Part shown: positions 1 to 6,817 of the stretch, one piece after another
How positions within the stretch are numbered: position 1 is the first letter of the stretch
Layout of the letters: the number at the start of each line of letters is the position of its first letter
Assembly (NCBI RefSeq): GCF_010671565.1
Contig: NZ_JAABOQ010000001.1
Span: forward strand, 186,001-250,000
DNA from: Spongiivirga citrea
GTDB lineage: Bacteria > Bacteroidota > Bacteroidia > Flavobacteriales > Flavobacteriaceae
Length of the DNA: 64,000 nt
Direction of reading: 5' to 3'
Translations under genes and position numbers: made by a program
Notes under the pieces: generated by a model
Seen by the model: the letters and a program-made list of their open reading frames with translations, nothing else
What the model was told of the DNA's origin: nothing
The model's database searches: none

Positions 1-40
1 CAATTAGTATTCTTGAAAATTCTAATAAAAAAATAGCAAA

Positions 41-84
41 TTGATCTAGGTCATTTTGATACCCCTCTTACTGTACTATATTTA
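41..84 (+). promoter_or_regulatory. FNR/CRP-like site plus -7 element (site A)
   Basis: TTGAT-CTAG-GTCAT at 41-54 matches the general FNR/CRP-family layout of two TTGAY half sites around four bases. A -7-like TATATTTA lies at 77-84, with its last base 36.5 bp from the dyad centre. The predicted start is near 91, placing the site near -43, a class II activator position. No gene starts within 300 bp, so the product would be the RNA ending at 258-290. The spacing matches sites B and C exactly. The regulator's identity is inferred only from the half-site sequence. Confidence 0.5.
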
Positions 85-90
85 CACCAT

Positions 91-290
91 AATTAAACGG
101 CGTTCTTTATAATATGGTAAAAGCTTTTAGATCGGCAACGGTCTAAGAGTTATAGAAAATGTGGAGGCATTGATACCTTTTTTAATTTTGAATTGTTTTA
201 GCGATATGACGGTACTTAATTAATATACTAGGGTAATAAGGAATTTAGCATTTTCTGAGAAGCAGGTATTACTAAATATCTGCTTCTTTT
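91..290 (+). ncRNA. candidate ~200-nt non-coding RNA
   Basis: This segment lies between a predicted promoter (-7-like element at 77-84) and a clear terminator hairpin (258-290), and no ORF of useful length occurs in it. The longest start-initiated frame near the 5' end (ATG at 114) has only 10 codons. A small RNA or the remnant of a short gene are both possible. The extent is inferred from the promoter and terminator only. Confidence 0.35.
258..290 (+). terminator. intrinsic terminator
   Basis: Stem AGAAGCAG (258-265) pairs with CTGCTTCT (280-287); the loop side extends by further A-T pairs, and a T run follows. It would end a transcript from the promoter at 41-84. Confidence 0.65.
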
Positions 291-404
291 TAACTTTTTG
301 TCATAAATATAATAGTATCGGTTTAGGACGGTATTATTTATGTTAAGCAATTATTCTTATTTAAAAGTCCTAGAAGCTTTTAGATAAATTAGTCGTTTAG
401 CGAG

Positions 405-440
405 AAGCGAGTATAGTAACATATACTCGCTTTTTTTTGC
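405..440 (+). terminator. intrinsic terminator, perfect 11-bp stem
   Basis: AAGCGAGTATA (405-415) and TATACTCGCTT (422-432) form a perfect stem with a 6-nt loop, followed by eight T residues in total. No ORF precedes it, so it ends an unknown small transcript or acts as a second terminator for upstream transcription. The sequence leading into it (TTTAGC then GAGAAGC) resembles that before the 258-290 hairpin, suggesting related units. Confidence 0.7.
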
Positions 441-461
441 GCTCTATTTAAAGTCTTACTA

Positions 462-505
462 TTGACCCAGATCATTGTTGGAGCATGAGATTTCTATTTC
501 ATTTG
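462..505 (+). promoter_or_regulatory. FNR/CRP-like site plus -7 element (site B)
   Basis: TTGAC-CCAG-ATCAT at 462-475 is followed by TTCATTTG (498-505), a one-mismatch TAnnTTTG element. The dyad centre is 36.5 bp from the end of the -7 element, as at sites A and C. The predicted start near 512 gives a 9-nt leader for the gene at 521. This is the likely promoter of the DUF2953-like/YtfJ pair. Confidence 0.5.
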
Positions 506-520
506 TATTAAAATCAAATC

Positions 521-1012
521 ATGTCGCTGGTTATAATTTTAGTTCTGCTTCTGTTATTGATAATAGTCTTGCTACTAGTACCTGTAATAGTATATATCAA
601 TACAGATACTAACCAGTATTATATAAAGCTTCAAGGTTTAGCTAAAGCTAGTATCCAAGAAGACTCTAAGGAGTTGATACTTGTAAAAGTGCAATTGCCT
701 TTTTATCATTTTTATTTCTATCCGCTTACAAAGAAAAACGGGCGAAAAAAGAAGAAAGCTCAAAAAAAGAAAAGTAGTTGGAATAAAAACTTGAAAAAAG
801 TTATACGCTTGATTACCTCTTTTAGAGTTACAAAACTAAGCCTAGATTTAGATACGGGAGACAGTATCACGAATGCTAAATTATATCCAGCATTCGCGCT
901 ATTTAATTTTTATAGAAGCGGTGTACGTATCAATTTTGAAGGAAGAAATAAACTGATTCTAGAATTAAAAAACAGACCAATATACATGGTTAAATCATTA
1001 ATTAACATTTAA
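521..1012 (+). CDS. DUF2953-like membrane-anchored protein (YtfI-like)
   Basis: A 163-residue protein with one strongly hydrophobic N-terminal segment (about residues 2-26), then a cytosolic part with a lysine-rich stretch (about 71-92) and a short conserved-looking tail. It sits 11 bp upstream of a YtfJ/GerW-type gene. In Bacillus the DUF2953 protein YtfI is encoded next to YtfJ, and the size, N-terminal anchor and context fit that family; the assignment therefore rests largely on neighbourhood. The role outside spore formers is unknown. The FNR/CRP-like site B lies just upstream, so the pair may respond to oxygen or redox state. The start follows an A/T-rich leader with no Shine-Dalgarno, usual for this phylum. 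Confidence 0.6.
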   Translation: MSLVIILVLLLLLIIVLLLVPVIVYINTDTNQYYIKLQGLAKASIQEDSKELILVKVQLPFYHFYFYPLTKKNGRKKKKAQKKKSSWNKNLKKVIRLITSFRVTKLSLDLDTGDSITNAKLYPAFALFNFYRSGVRINFEGRNKLILELKNRPIYMVKSLINI

Positions 1013-1023
1013 AAATTTACGTT

Positions 1024-1395
1024 ATGGACTTACAATTTGAACAAGCATTGAAACAGATTACGGACTTCATGAAATCAGAAGCGAAAACTGAAACTGTTGT
1101 TGGGGATCAATTTCAATTAGGAGAATTCACTTGTGTACCTGTTATCAAAGTAGGTATGGGGTTCGGATCTGGTGGCGGAGAAGATATTGGCTCTAAAGCT
1201 GGTAAATCTAAAAAAGAAGGTATGGGTGCTGGAGCCGGAATGGGTATTGAACCTATGGGGTTTTTGGTAACACGAGAAGACAATATCTCATTTATTGAAA
1301 CTGGCAAGGCCCACGGATTAGCCGCAGCAATTGAAAAAGCACCCGAGCTAATTGAAAAATATGCAGAGCATAGAAAAGAACGTGAAATGGCTTAA
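1024..1395 (+). CDS. ytfJ: YtfJ/GerW family protein
   Basis: A 123-residue protein matching the GerW/YtfJ family. The N-terminal part (1-40) has the family's GDQF/G..TCVPVIKV pattern, the middle (about 44-78) is a glycine-rich region alternating G, A and M, and EPMGFLV follows. In Bacillus the family is linked to spore germination, but homologues occur in non-sporulating bacteria where their function is not known. It is the second gene of a two-gene unit with the DUF2953-like gene 11 bp upstream, and a terminator follows at 1452-1486. No membrane segment is obvious. The family call is firm; the role here is not. Confidence 0.82.
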   Translation: MDLQFEQALKQITDFMKSEAKTETVVGDQFQLGEFTCVPVIKVGMGFGSGGGEDIGSKAGKSKKEGMGAGAGMGIEPMGFLVTREDNISFIETGKAHGLAAAIEKAPELIEKYAEHRKEREMA

Positions 1396-1451
1396 GCATC
1401 TAGTTAATGTTTTAACAAGCAATCTTTCTTAGCTTAAGTATTCACTAACAG

Positions 1452-1486
1452 AAAGTTCACTGTAGTAATTTATGGTGAACTTTTTT
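1452..1486 (+). terminator. intrinsic terminator after the ytfJ-like gene
   Basis: AAAGTTCAC (1452-1460) pairs with GTGAACTTT (1475-1483), with a 14-nt loop and a T run of six. Confidence 0.7.
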
Positions 1487-1636
1487 AATGCTTGTATGCA
1501 AAAACAATTACAAACACAGTGGTATGCCCCAAAGCAAAATACTCTAATCTAACGACCCTATGAAAAAATAACATTTTGATTCTTTACTGCACTGCCCTAC
1601 CTTGCTGCAGCTAACCAATCGAAAACACCCTAATCA

Positions 1637-2968
1637 ATGGATATCTTATCAGCTTATAATCTGATCATAGAACTTTCTGTGATTATTATTATCTCATTTT
1701 TATTTGATCGAATTTCTAAAAAAACCAACGTGCCGTCGGTATTGATGTTGATTGCACTAGGTATTATTATTCAATACCTCCTCAAGATTTTCGATTTTGG
1801 AACTTTTGATTTTTTTCCAATTTTAGAATTTCTGGGAATTGTTGGACTTATTATGATTGTTCTAGAGGCTGCATTAGATCTCAAACTCGAAAAAAGCAAG
1901 ATAAAACCCATTGTAAAATCCTTGATTATTGCACTCATTAGCCTTGTAGGGTCCGCTTATATTGCAGCATTAATCCTCTTTTCATTAATAGATGGTATGA
2001 CAATGATGCAAGCTTGGCTGTACGCTACACCACTCTCCATACTATCGAGTGCCGTTATCATTCCGAGTGTAGCTAATTTAAAACCTGCTAAACGAGAGTT
2101 TCATATTTACGAGGGTACCTTTTCTGATATATTAGGCATCATGATGTTTTATTTACTCATTGAAATTATGAATCCCGGTGAAGGAGATGCGATAACGGGC
2201 TTCTCAATTAGCTTTCTAGTAACAGTGGTATTCTCAATTATTATCTCATATATCATCATATTGGTATTTCAGCGTATTGAGCGTCAAGCAAAACTTTTTC
2301 TTTTAATTGCGGTATTGCTTTTATTATATGCATTAGGGAAAAAATTACATTTATCATCACTCATTATCATCCTGATTTTTGGACTTATTCTTTCTAATAC
2401 CGGTCTGTTTTTTAAAGGAAAACTAGCTAAGTTTTTGAAAGACGAAATCGTAAAAGACATGTACCATGAATTACATATGATTACCGCAGAAACAGCTTTT
2501 GTGGTGCGCACCCTATTCTTTGTAGTATTCGGATTATCGATAGTAGTAACGTCCTTATTAAATTTAAAAGTTGCATTGATTAGTATTTTGGTCCTAGCAT
2601 CTATATTTCTAATAAGGTGGGTAGTTTTGCGGGTTTTTATAGGTAAAGATATTCGACCACAATTGTTTATAGCCCCTAGAGGATTAATTACAGTGTTATT
2701 ATTTTATGCAATTCCGGCCAACCTCAAGATAGAAAATTTTGAACCTGGAATACTACTATTTGTTATCATAGGAACAAGTTTAATAATGACCTATGCCTTA
2801 ATTGACAATAAAAAGAGAGAAGCGCGTAAGGTCGAAACTATTGATCAGATTTCAGTAGCCGATCGTGATGAAGAAAATGAATCATTTTTAGAAACTGAGA
2901 TCAAGGAGCAAACGGAATCTTTTGATGGTGAAGAAGAAGGAAAAGACCTAGACGAGCCGCTTGAGTAA
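1637..2968 (+). CDS. Cation/proton antiporter (CPA superfamily)
   Basis: A 443-residue inner-membrane protein with about 11-12 hydrophobic segments over residues 1-385, typical of CPA1/CPA2 Na+/H+ exchangers. Charged intramembrane motifs include EAALDL (near residue 77) and APRGLITVLLFYAIP (about 345-359), the latter like the NhaP-type APRG motif. The last ~60 residues are highly acidic (EENESFLETEIKEQ, then DGEEEGKDLDEPLE), a soluble tail that may be regulatory. The predicted role is export of Na+ or K+ in exchange for H+ in pH or salt homeostasis. It appears monocistronic: the gap before it is 241 bp with a terminator, and the next region holds a broken ORF. Ion specificity cannot be read from the sequence. 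Confidence 0.85.
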   Translation: MDILSAYNLIIELSVIIIISFLFDRISKKTNVPSVLMLIALGIIIQYLLKIFDFGTFDFFPILEFLGIVGLIMIVLEAALDLKLEKSKIKPIVKSLIIALISLVGSAYIAALILFSLIDGMTMMQAWLYATPLSILSSAVIIPSVANLKPAKREFHIYEGTFSDILGIMMFYLLIEIMNPGEGDAITGFSISFLVTVVFSIIISYIIILVFQRIERQAKLFLLIAVLLLLYALGKKLHLSSLIIILIFGLILSNTGLFFKGKLAKFLKDEIVKDMYHELHMITAETAFVVRTLFFVVFGLSIVVTSLLNLKVALISILVLASIFLIRWVVLRVFIGKDIRPQLFIAPRGLITVLLFYAIPANLKIENFEPGILLFVIIGTSLIMTYALIDNKKREARKVETIDQISVADRDEENESFLETEIKEQTESFDGEEEGKDLDEPLE

Positions 2969-2982
2969 TTTTGTTTTACAGT

Positions 2983-3026
2983 GTAACTTAGGTCACTTAT
3001 CAACAATCATAAATACAGTAACTTTA
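2983..3026 (+). promoter_or_regulatory. FNR/CRP-like site plus -7 element (site C)
   Basis: GTAAC-TTAG-GTCAC at 2983-2996 is followed by TAACTTTA (3019-3026). The dyad centre is 36.5 bp from the end of the -7-like element, identical to sites A and B. The predicted start near 3033 lies 26 nt before the ATG of the interrupted ORF at 3059. Confidence 0.45.
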
Positions 3027-3058
3027 TTCTATTAAAAGTTAATAGCATATTAGTCGAA

Positions 3059-3220
3059 ATGAAGAAATTTTCTTAAAAAAATGGTATTAGTTTAAGTACT
3101 TCGGACTATATTTTTAAAACCAACTACATACCTGAAGATAGTGGTGCCATTCAACTAGAAAATAAAGGAGATAAACAAATACGAAAGAGTTTTTTAAGGC
3201 AATTGATCTATGGGTTTTAG
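3059..3220 (+). pseudogene. short ORF interrupted by one in-frame stop
   Basis: ATG at 3059 opens a frame that meets TAA at codon 6 (3074-3076), then runs on open to TAG at 3218-3220. Read through, it would encode about 52 residues including YIPEDSGAIQLENKGDKQIR and SFLRQLIYGF. A promoter with FNR-like site C lies at the expected distance, suggesting a once functional small gene. I do not recognise the family. It could also be chance; comparison with relatives decides. The rest of the 2969-3273 gap holds nothing I recognise. Confidence 0.3.
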
Positions 3221-3273
3221 GAAAGGATAATCAGTAAGAAATCTAAAGTCTTCAGTAGGTAGTCTGATATTGA

Positions 3274-3945
3274 TTATTTAATTAATCGCAACCCCTCTCT
3301 CCTACTCAAATTATGCAGATTTGGCGTCGCTTCTACAAAATTGATTACCCAATCAGGATTCGTGCGGCCGTATTCACGTAAAACCCAACCAATAGCTTTA
3401 TTAATAAAGAACTCTTTTGAACCCAAAAGCTGATTGATCACGCGACTAAGCAAATCGGTATCTAGATCGTCTTTATACTTTAGTTGAAATAACAATGCGC
3501 AACGTTGCAACCAAATATTATCAGACGCTAACCATTGTTTCACTTTTGGTTCTATTTCATCTGGATATTTTTTAAAATAAGGTCCTAGTAACTTAGTAGC
3601 AATCATATCAACCGTATCCCACCATGACTTATGGGTAACCATGTATTCAATGAGATCGATATCTCGTTTATCTAGGCGTTTAGCATATTTAAAAGTCAAT
3701 TCTTGTGCGAAATAATGATACTCCCGCTGTGGTCTTTCCCAAAGGGTTTTAACTAAATGTTCTAATTCACTTTTCTCTGGTAAATAAGTTTTTATTAAAA
3801 ACGGTTTTTGAATTTCTCTTCTTTGGGTAGTGGTCAATCCATAAAATTCAAATTGATCTCGCAAATAAGCTTTCTGCTTAGCGGCTGTATCGGCATCAGC
3901 ATTTTTTTGGAATTCTGATTGTAATATTTCCAAATAATCATCCAT
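3274..3945 (-). CDS. DNA alkylation repair protein (AlkD-like HEAT-repeat)
   Basis: A 223-residue all-helical protein of the AlkC/AlkD family. Recognisable features are the N-terminal FYGLTTTQRREIQKPFL (about 34-50), YHYFAQELTFKYAKRL, SWWDTVDMIATKLLGPYF (about 107-124) and the C-terminal NKAIGWVLREYGRTNP (about 182-197). AlkD-type glycosylases wrap DNA with HEAT-like repeats and excise bulky or cationic alkylated purines; the W-D-x-x-D motif around WWDTVD matches the residues used for this. It overlaps the stop of the upstream MFS gene as TAATG, so the two are co-transcribed and probably translationally coupled. Length is normal for the family. Confidence 0.85.
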   Translation of the reverse strand: MDDYLEILQSEFQKNADADTAAKQKAYLRDQFEFYGLTTTQRREIQKPFLIKTYLPEKSELEHLVKTLWERPQREYHYFAQELTFKYAKRLDKRDIDLIEYMVTHKSWWDTVDMIATKLLGPYFKKYPDEIEPKVKQWLASDNIWLQRCALLFQLKYKDDLDTDLLSRVINQLLGSKEFFINKAIGWVLREYGRTNPDWVINFVEATPNLHNLSRREGLRLIK

Positions 3946-5210
3946 TATTCAGAGCCTATAATTTTATACAATTTGTGATAATACCAAGCGGCTAGTCCCC
4001 CAATAAATGAGAATATAGCTAACATCCAAAACACGTGCTGATGTCCTATTTGGCCTTTAGAATTTTCTAATAAATATCCCATTGCAGGGCCAGCAAAAAT
4101 ATCTGGCGTGTAACCTATTAATGAAATAAGTCCGACAGCAGTTCCCGTAAGCACTAAAGGAATCTGTCCGCGCTCCATGACGGCGAAATATAAAGCTCGG
4201 GCTGCATAAACACCAGTTGCAACAATTAATGTAGAAAGAAAAAATAGCAAAGTAGTCGAATCTGTAACAAATCCGAATGCGAATAATAAAGCACCAAACA
4301 CTGATATGATAAAACTTACCATTAACCAGAAAGTAGTCTGTGTTCTATCGGCTACAAAGCCAATTAATACCCCGACAACCGGTCGTATGAATAATAAAAA
4401 TGTTCCTACTTGAGCAGATTCTACCTGGTCATAATTCATCACCTCTTTTGCGTACAATGAAAATACATCCGTTAGTTTATAGCCAACATAAGCACACAAA
4501 ATGATGATCATTAATAGCCAAACGGATGGTAATTTCAATACTGCCTTGATTTGAGAAACGGTTATTTTATCTAAAATAATTTCCTTCTCTGTATCGTCGT
4601 CTAACATCATAAAAAACCAAACCAAAAAACCTACCAATGCAACTATTGCAGTAGAAGTTAAAATCACCTGCCTAAATGCGGCTTGACTTTGCGTAGTTGT
4701 CATTTCGGCGACCTCCGTAGTTGCAAATAAGGCAAAAATAAATACTCCCATTGCGCCAAATAATGCACCAACTAGACCTCTTCCACCATCTAAAAATCCG
4801 AATGCCTTACCTTGAGAACTGCTACCTCCCCATACTCGGGTAGCTTTAATCATCGGAGCCCAAAACAGGAAAATAGTAGTAAACCCCCAATAGCCATAAA
4901 GCACTTTAAGTACTGTATAACTGGGGAAAGTAGCATAAACCAATCCTCCTAGAGCAGTCATCCATAATGCAATGGCAATTAATTTCCTGGGTGGATATTT
5001 ATCCGCTAGAGGCCCACCAAATAAGTAGGAGAACACTGCTACAATTCCATAGATTGAAAAACAATAACCAAGCTGAATATTGTCTAGGGAAAAGGCCTCT
5101 AACACTGTTGGCCTAAAAACTCTAGCAAGTACAAATGGAAGTATAAACACCGATTCGCCCGCAAGAATAAGCAGCAAAAGAAACTGCCACGGAGCCTTTT
5201 TTTGGTTCAT
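3945..5210 (-). CDS. MFS transporter
   Basis: A 421-residue major facilitator protein with about 12 membrane segments. GGPLADKYPPRKLIA (about 65-79) corresponds to the conserved loop 2-3 motif, and a duplicated version GFVADRTQ lies near residue 285. A polar loop (about 206-221, DDDTEKEIILDK) separates the halves. Substrate is not evident; the overall look is of the nitrate/organophosphate/sugar-phosphate side of MFS, but this is a weak impression. The 3' end overlaps the AlkD-like gene start. The uncharacterised secreted-protein gene starts 32 bp upstream on the same strand and could join the transcript. Confidence 0.8.
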   Translation of the reverse strand: MNQKKAPWQFLLLLILAGESVFILPFVLARVFRPTVLEAFSLDNIQLGYCFSIYGIVAVFSYLFGGPLADKYPPRKLIAIALWMTALGGLVYATFPSYTVLKVLYGYWGFTTIFLFWAPMIKATRVWGGSSSQGKAFGFLDGGRGLVGALFGAMGVFIFALFATTEVAEMTTTQSQAAFRQVILTSTAIVALVGFLVWFFMMLDDDTEKEIILDKITVSQIKAVLKLPSVWLLMIIILCAYVGYKLTDVFSLYAKEVMNYDQVESAQVGTFLLFIRPVVGVLIGFVADRTQTTFWLMVSFIISVFGALLFAFGFVTDSTTLLFFLSTLIVATGVYAARALYFAVMERGQIPLVLTGTAVGLISLIGYTPDIFAGPAMGYLLENSKGQIGHQHVFWMLAIFSFIGGLAAWYYHKLYKIIGSE

Positions 5211-5242
5211 AGAGGTTGATTATATTTTACCTCTAATATAAT

Positions 5243-5836
5243 CTATTCACATTTGTTGTTGTAATAGTCGGCGACCTCAAATGCATATTTCAAACTTCGT
5301 TGATTTATTTCAGAAACCAATTTAGGGCAGTCCTGAAAATAGCTTGCCAACTTCTTCTTTTTTAACCCGAAAACACCCTGGGTAGCCCGTTGAAAGTACT
5401 TATCTCCTTCCTTTAGAAACAGTGGAAACTCATCAATAGTACTACAATCCCCATCAGTAAACTCTTTTGTATAAACCGATACTTTACCCTTTGTATCAAG
5501 TCGCAAAAAGGTCTTTTCACCAGTTCCAATTTTGTGCGTATAATAAAATCTGAATATATTGGCATGTTCATCAAACCATTTCGATTCGAATATTTTGTTA
5601 TTAACTGAATAACTAATCAAGTCCGAAGCGCTAAGTTTCATCCGTTTGCCACTTGCAGAACGAAACCTGATCTTCTCATATAAGCGTACTTTATTGATAT
5701 TTCTGTCTTGTATTTCGCCATATAAAGTATCGCGATTATTCAATACAATATATCCAGGAAAATAGTCTTTTTGTGACCATGCTGTTTGTAGGGTCGACAG
5801 CATTATCACTGTAATCAAGTACACTTTCTTTTCCAT
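5243..5836 (-). CDS. secreted/periplasmic protein of unknown function
   Basis: A 197-residue protein with a signal peptide (residues 1-21, ending TAWS before QKDYFPGY). The mature start, GYIVLNNRDTLYGEIQDRN, is a pattern I have seen in many Bacteroidota exported proteins of unknown function in which a short beta-rich motif GxIVxxxGDTLxGxI is followed by basic residues. There is no catalytic motif, membrane segment or repeat. It precedes the MFS/AlkD pair by 32 bp on the same strand. The function cannot be inferred. Confidence 0.65.
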   Translation of the reverse strand: MEKKVYLITVIMLSTLQTAWSQKDYFPGYIVLNNRDTLYGEIQDRNINKVRLYEKIRFRSASGKRMKLSASDLISYSVNNKIFESKWFDEHANIFRFYYTHKIGTGEKTFLRLDTKGKVSVYTKEFTDGDCSTIDEFPLFLKEGDKYFQRATQGVFGLKKKKLASYFQDCPKLVSEINQRSLKYAFEVADYYNNKCE

Positions 5837-5915
5837 AACGTTTAATTAGATAGTTTGTATGAGTAGTATCAAAAGTTGTACCGAAGAGGTTTAAAATCAG
5901 TTCACCTAGGGTAAC

Positions 5916-6596
5916 TCAATTTTTTATCCATTCATTCAAAGAATTTAATCTTAATATTTTATCCAAATATTTTCCTCTGCTACTAGTGGCCCGTTGATAA
6001 GGCGCGAATAAATTTGAAACTTCATTAAATTCATTATTCAAGACACGCAATGTCTCTTTATCATTATCCGACAATTTATTCTCACCGTGTTTCTTATTAA
6101 ACTCAATCAATCTTTTAACTGCTATTTCCTTTTTTGCTATTTCCGCTCCCGTTGCATTTAACGTGCAAATACCATAAATTCCTTGGAGATAGTATTGCCA
6201 TTCTTGTTCAAATGCTAAATTCAATTTCTCCATATTCACATTTCCATCTTCATCTATTATATTATCATAAGCGAAGTGATTGTTGTCACTATCAACAAAA
6301 GCATTTATAAACTCCGTTTTCAATACTTGCTTGAACTCTAAAGAATTATCTAGGTTACTATTCTTTTGAATTAAGCCTATAACAGTCTTAGGAAAATATT
6401 TTTCAGTTTCAGAAATTACCTTTTCATCACCTAGTGGAGAACTAATTTTATATATTATGTTAATTTCATAAGAACTATTGGGAAGTAATTCATTTGCAAT
6501 CAATTCCTCTAATTCTTGTTTCGAAATTCTCGAAACTCGACATAATTCATTTGATTCGATAAAATTTTCCTTAATGTATTTAATATCAACATTCAT
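5916..6596 (-). CDS. uncharacterised protein, possibly DUF6058-like
   Basis: A 226-residue soluble protein without signal peptide or membrane segments. The pattern of an N-terminal helical stretch (ISKQELEELIANELLPNSSYEI, about 24-45 when read with gaps), a central GIYGICTLNATGAEIAKKE (about 139-157) and a C-terminal LFAPYQRATSSRGKYLD (about 196-212) recalls the DUF6058 family as I remember it; this is from memory and unverified. Base composition is more AT-rich than the neighbours (many AAT/AAA/ATT codons), so recent acquisition is possible. It stands alone: 79 bp to the downstream gene and 221 bp to the upstream one. No function is proposed. Confidence 0.55.
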   Translation of the reverse strand: MNVDIKYIKENFIESNELCRVSRISKQELEELIANELLPNSSYEINIIYKISSPLGDEKVISETEKYFPKTVIGLIQKNSNLDNSLEFKQVLKTEFINAFVDSDNNHFAYDNIIDEDGNVNMEKLNLAFEQEWQYYLQGIYGICTLNATGAEIAKKEIAVKRLIEFNKKHGENKLSDNDKETLRVLNNEFNEVSNLFAPYQRATSSRGKYLDKILRLNSLNEWIKN

Positions 6597-6817
6597 TCTT
6601 ATATTTATTGTGCTTTCGCTATTTAATACCTAATTATTCAATAATATTTTCATCTTCTTCAATGTAGATTTCGATTCTGTTCTCCAGGTATTTATTAACA
6701 GATAATTGAAGCGAAATGAAAATAACGGTAGTGCTTATCTAAGAGCTAAGATTTTAAATTATTACCTACTTGCAATATCCATAACAATTATTCGCTATCA
6801 GATTTTATCAATTCAAC

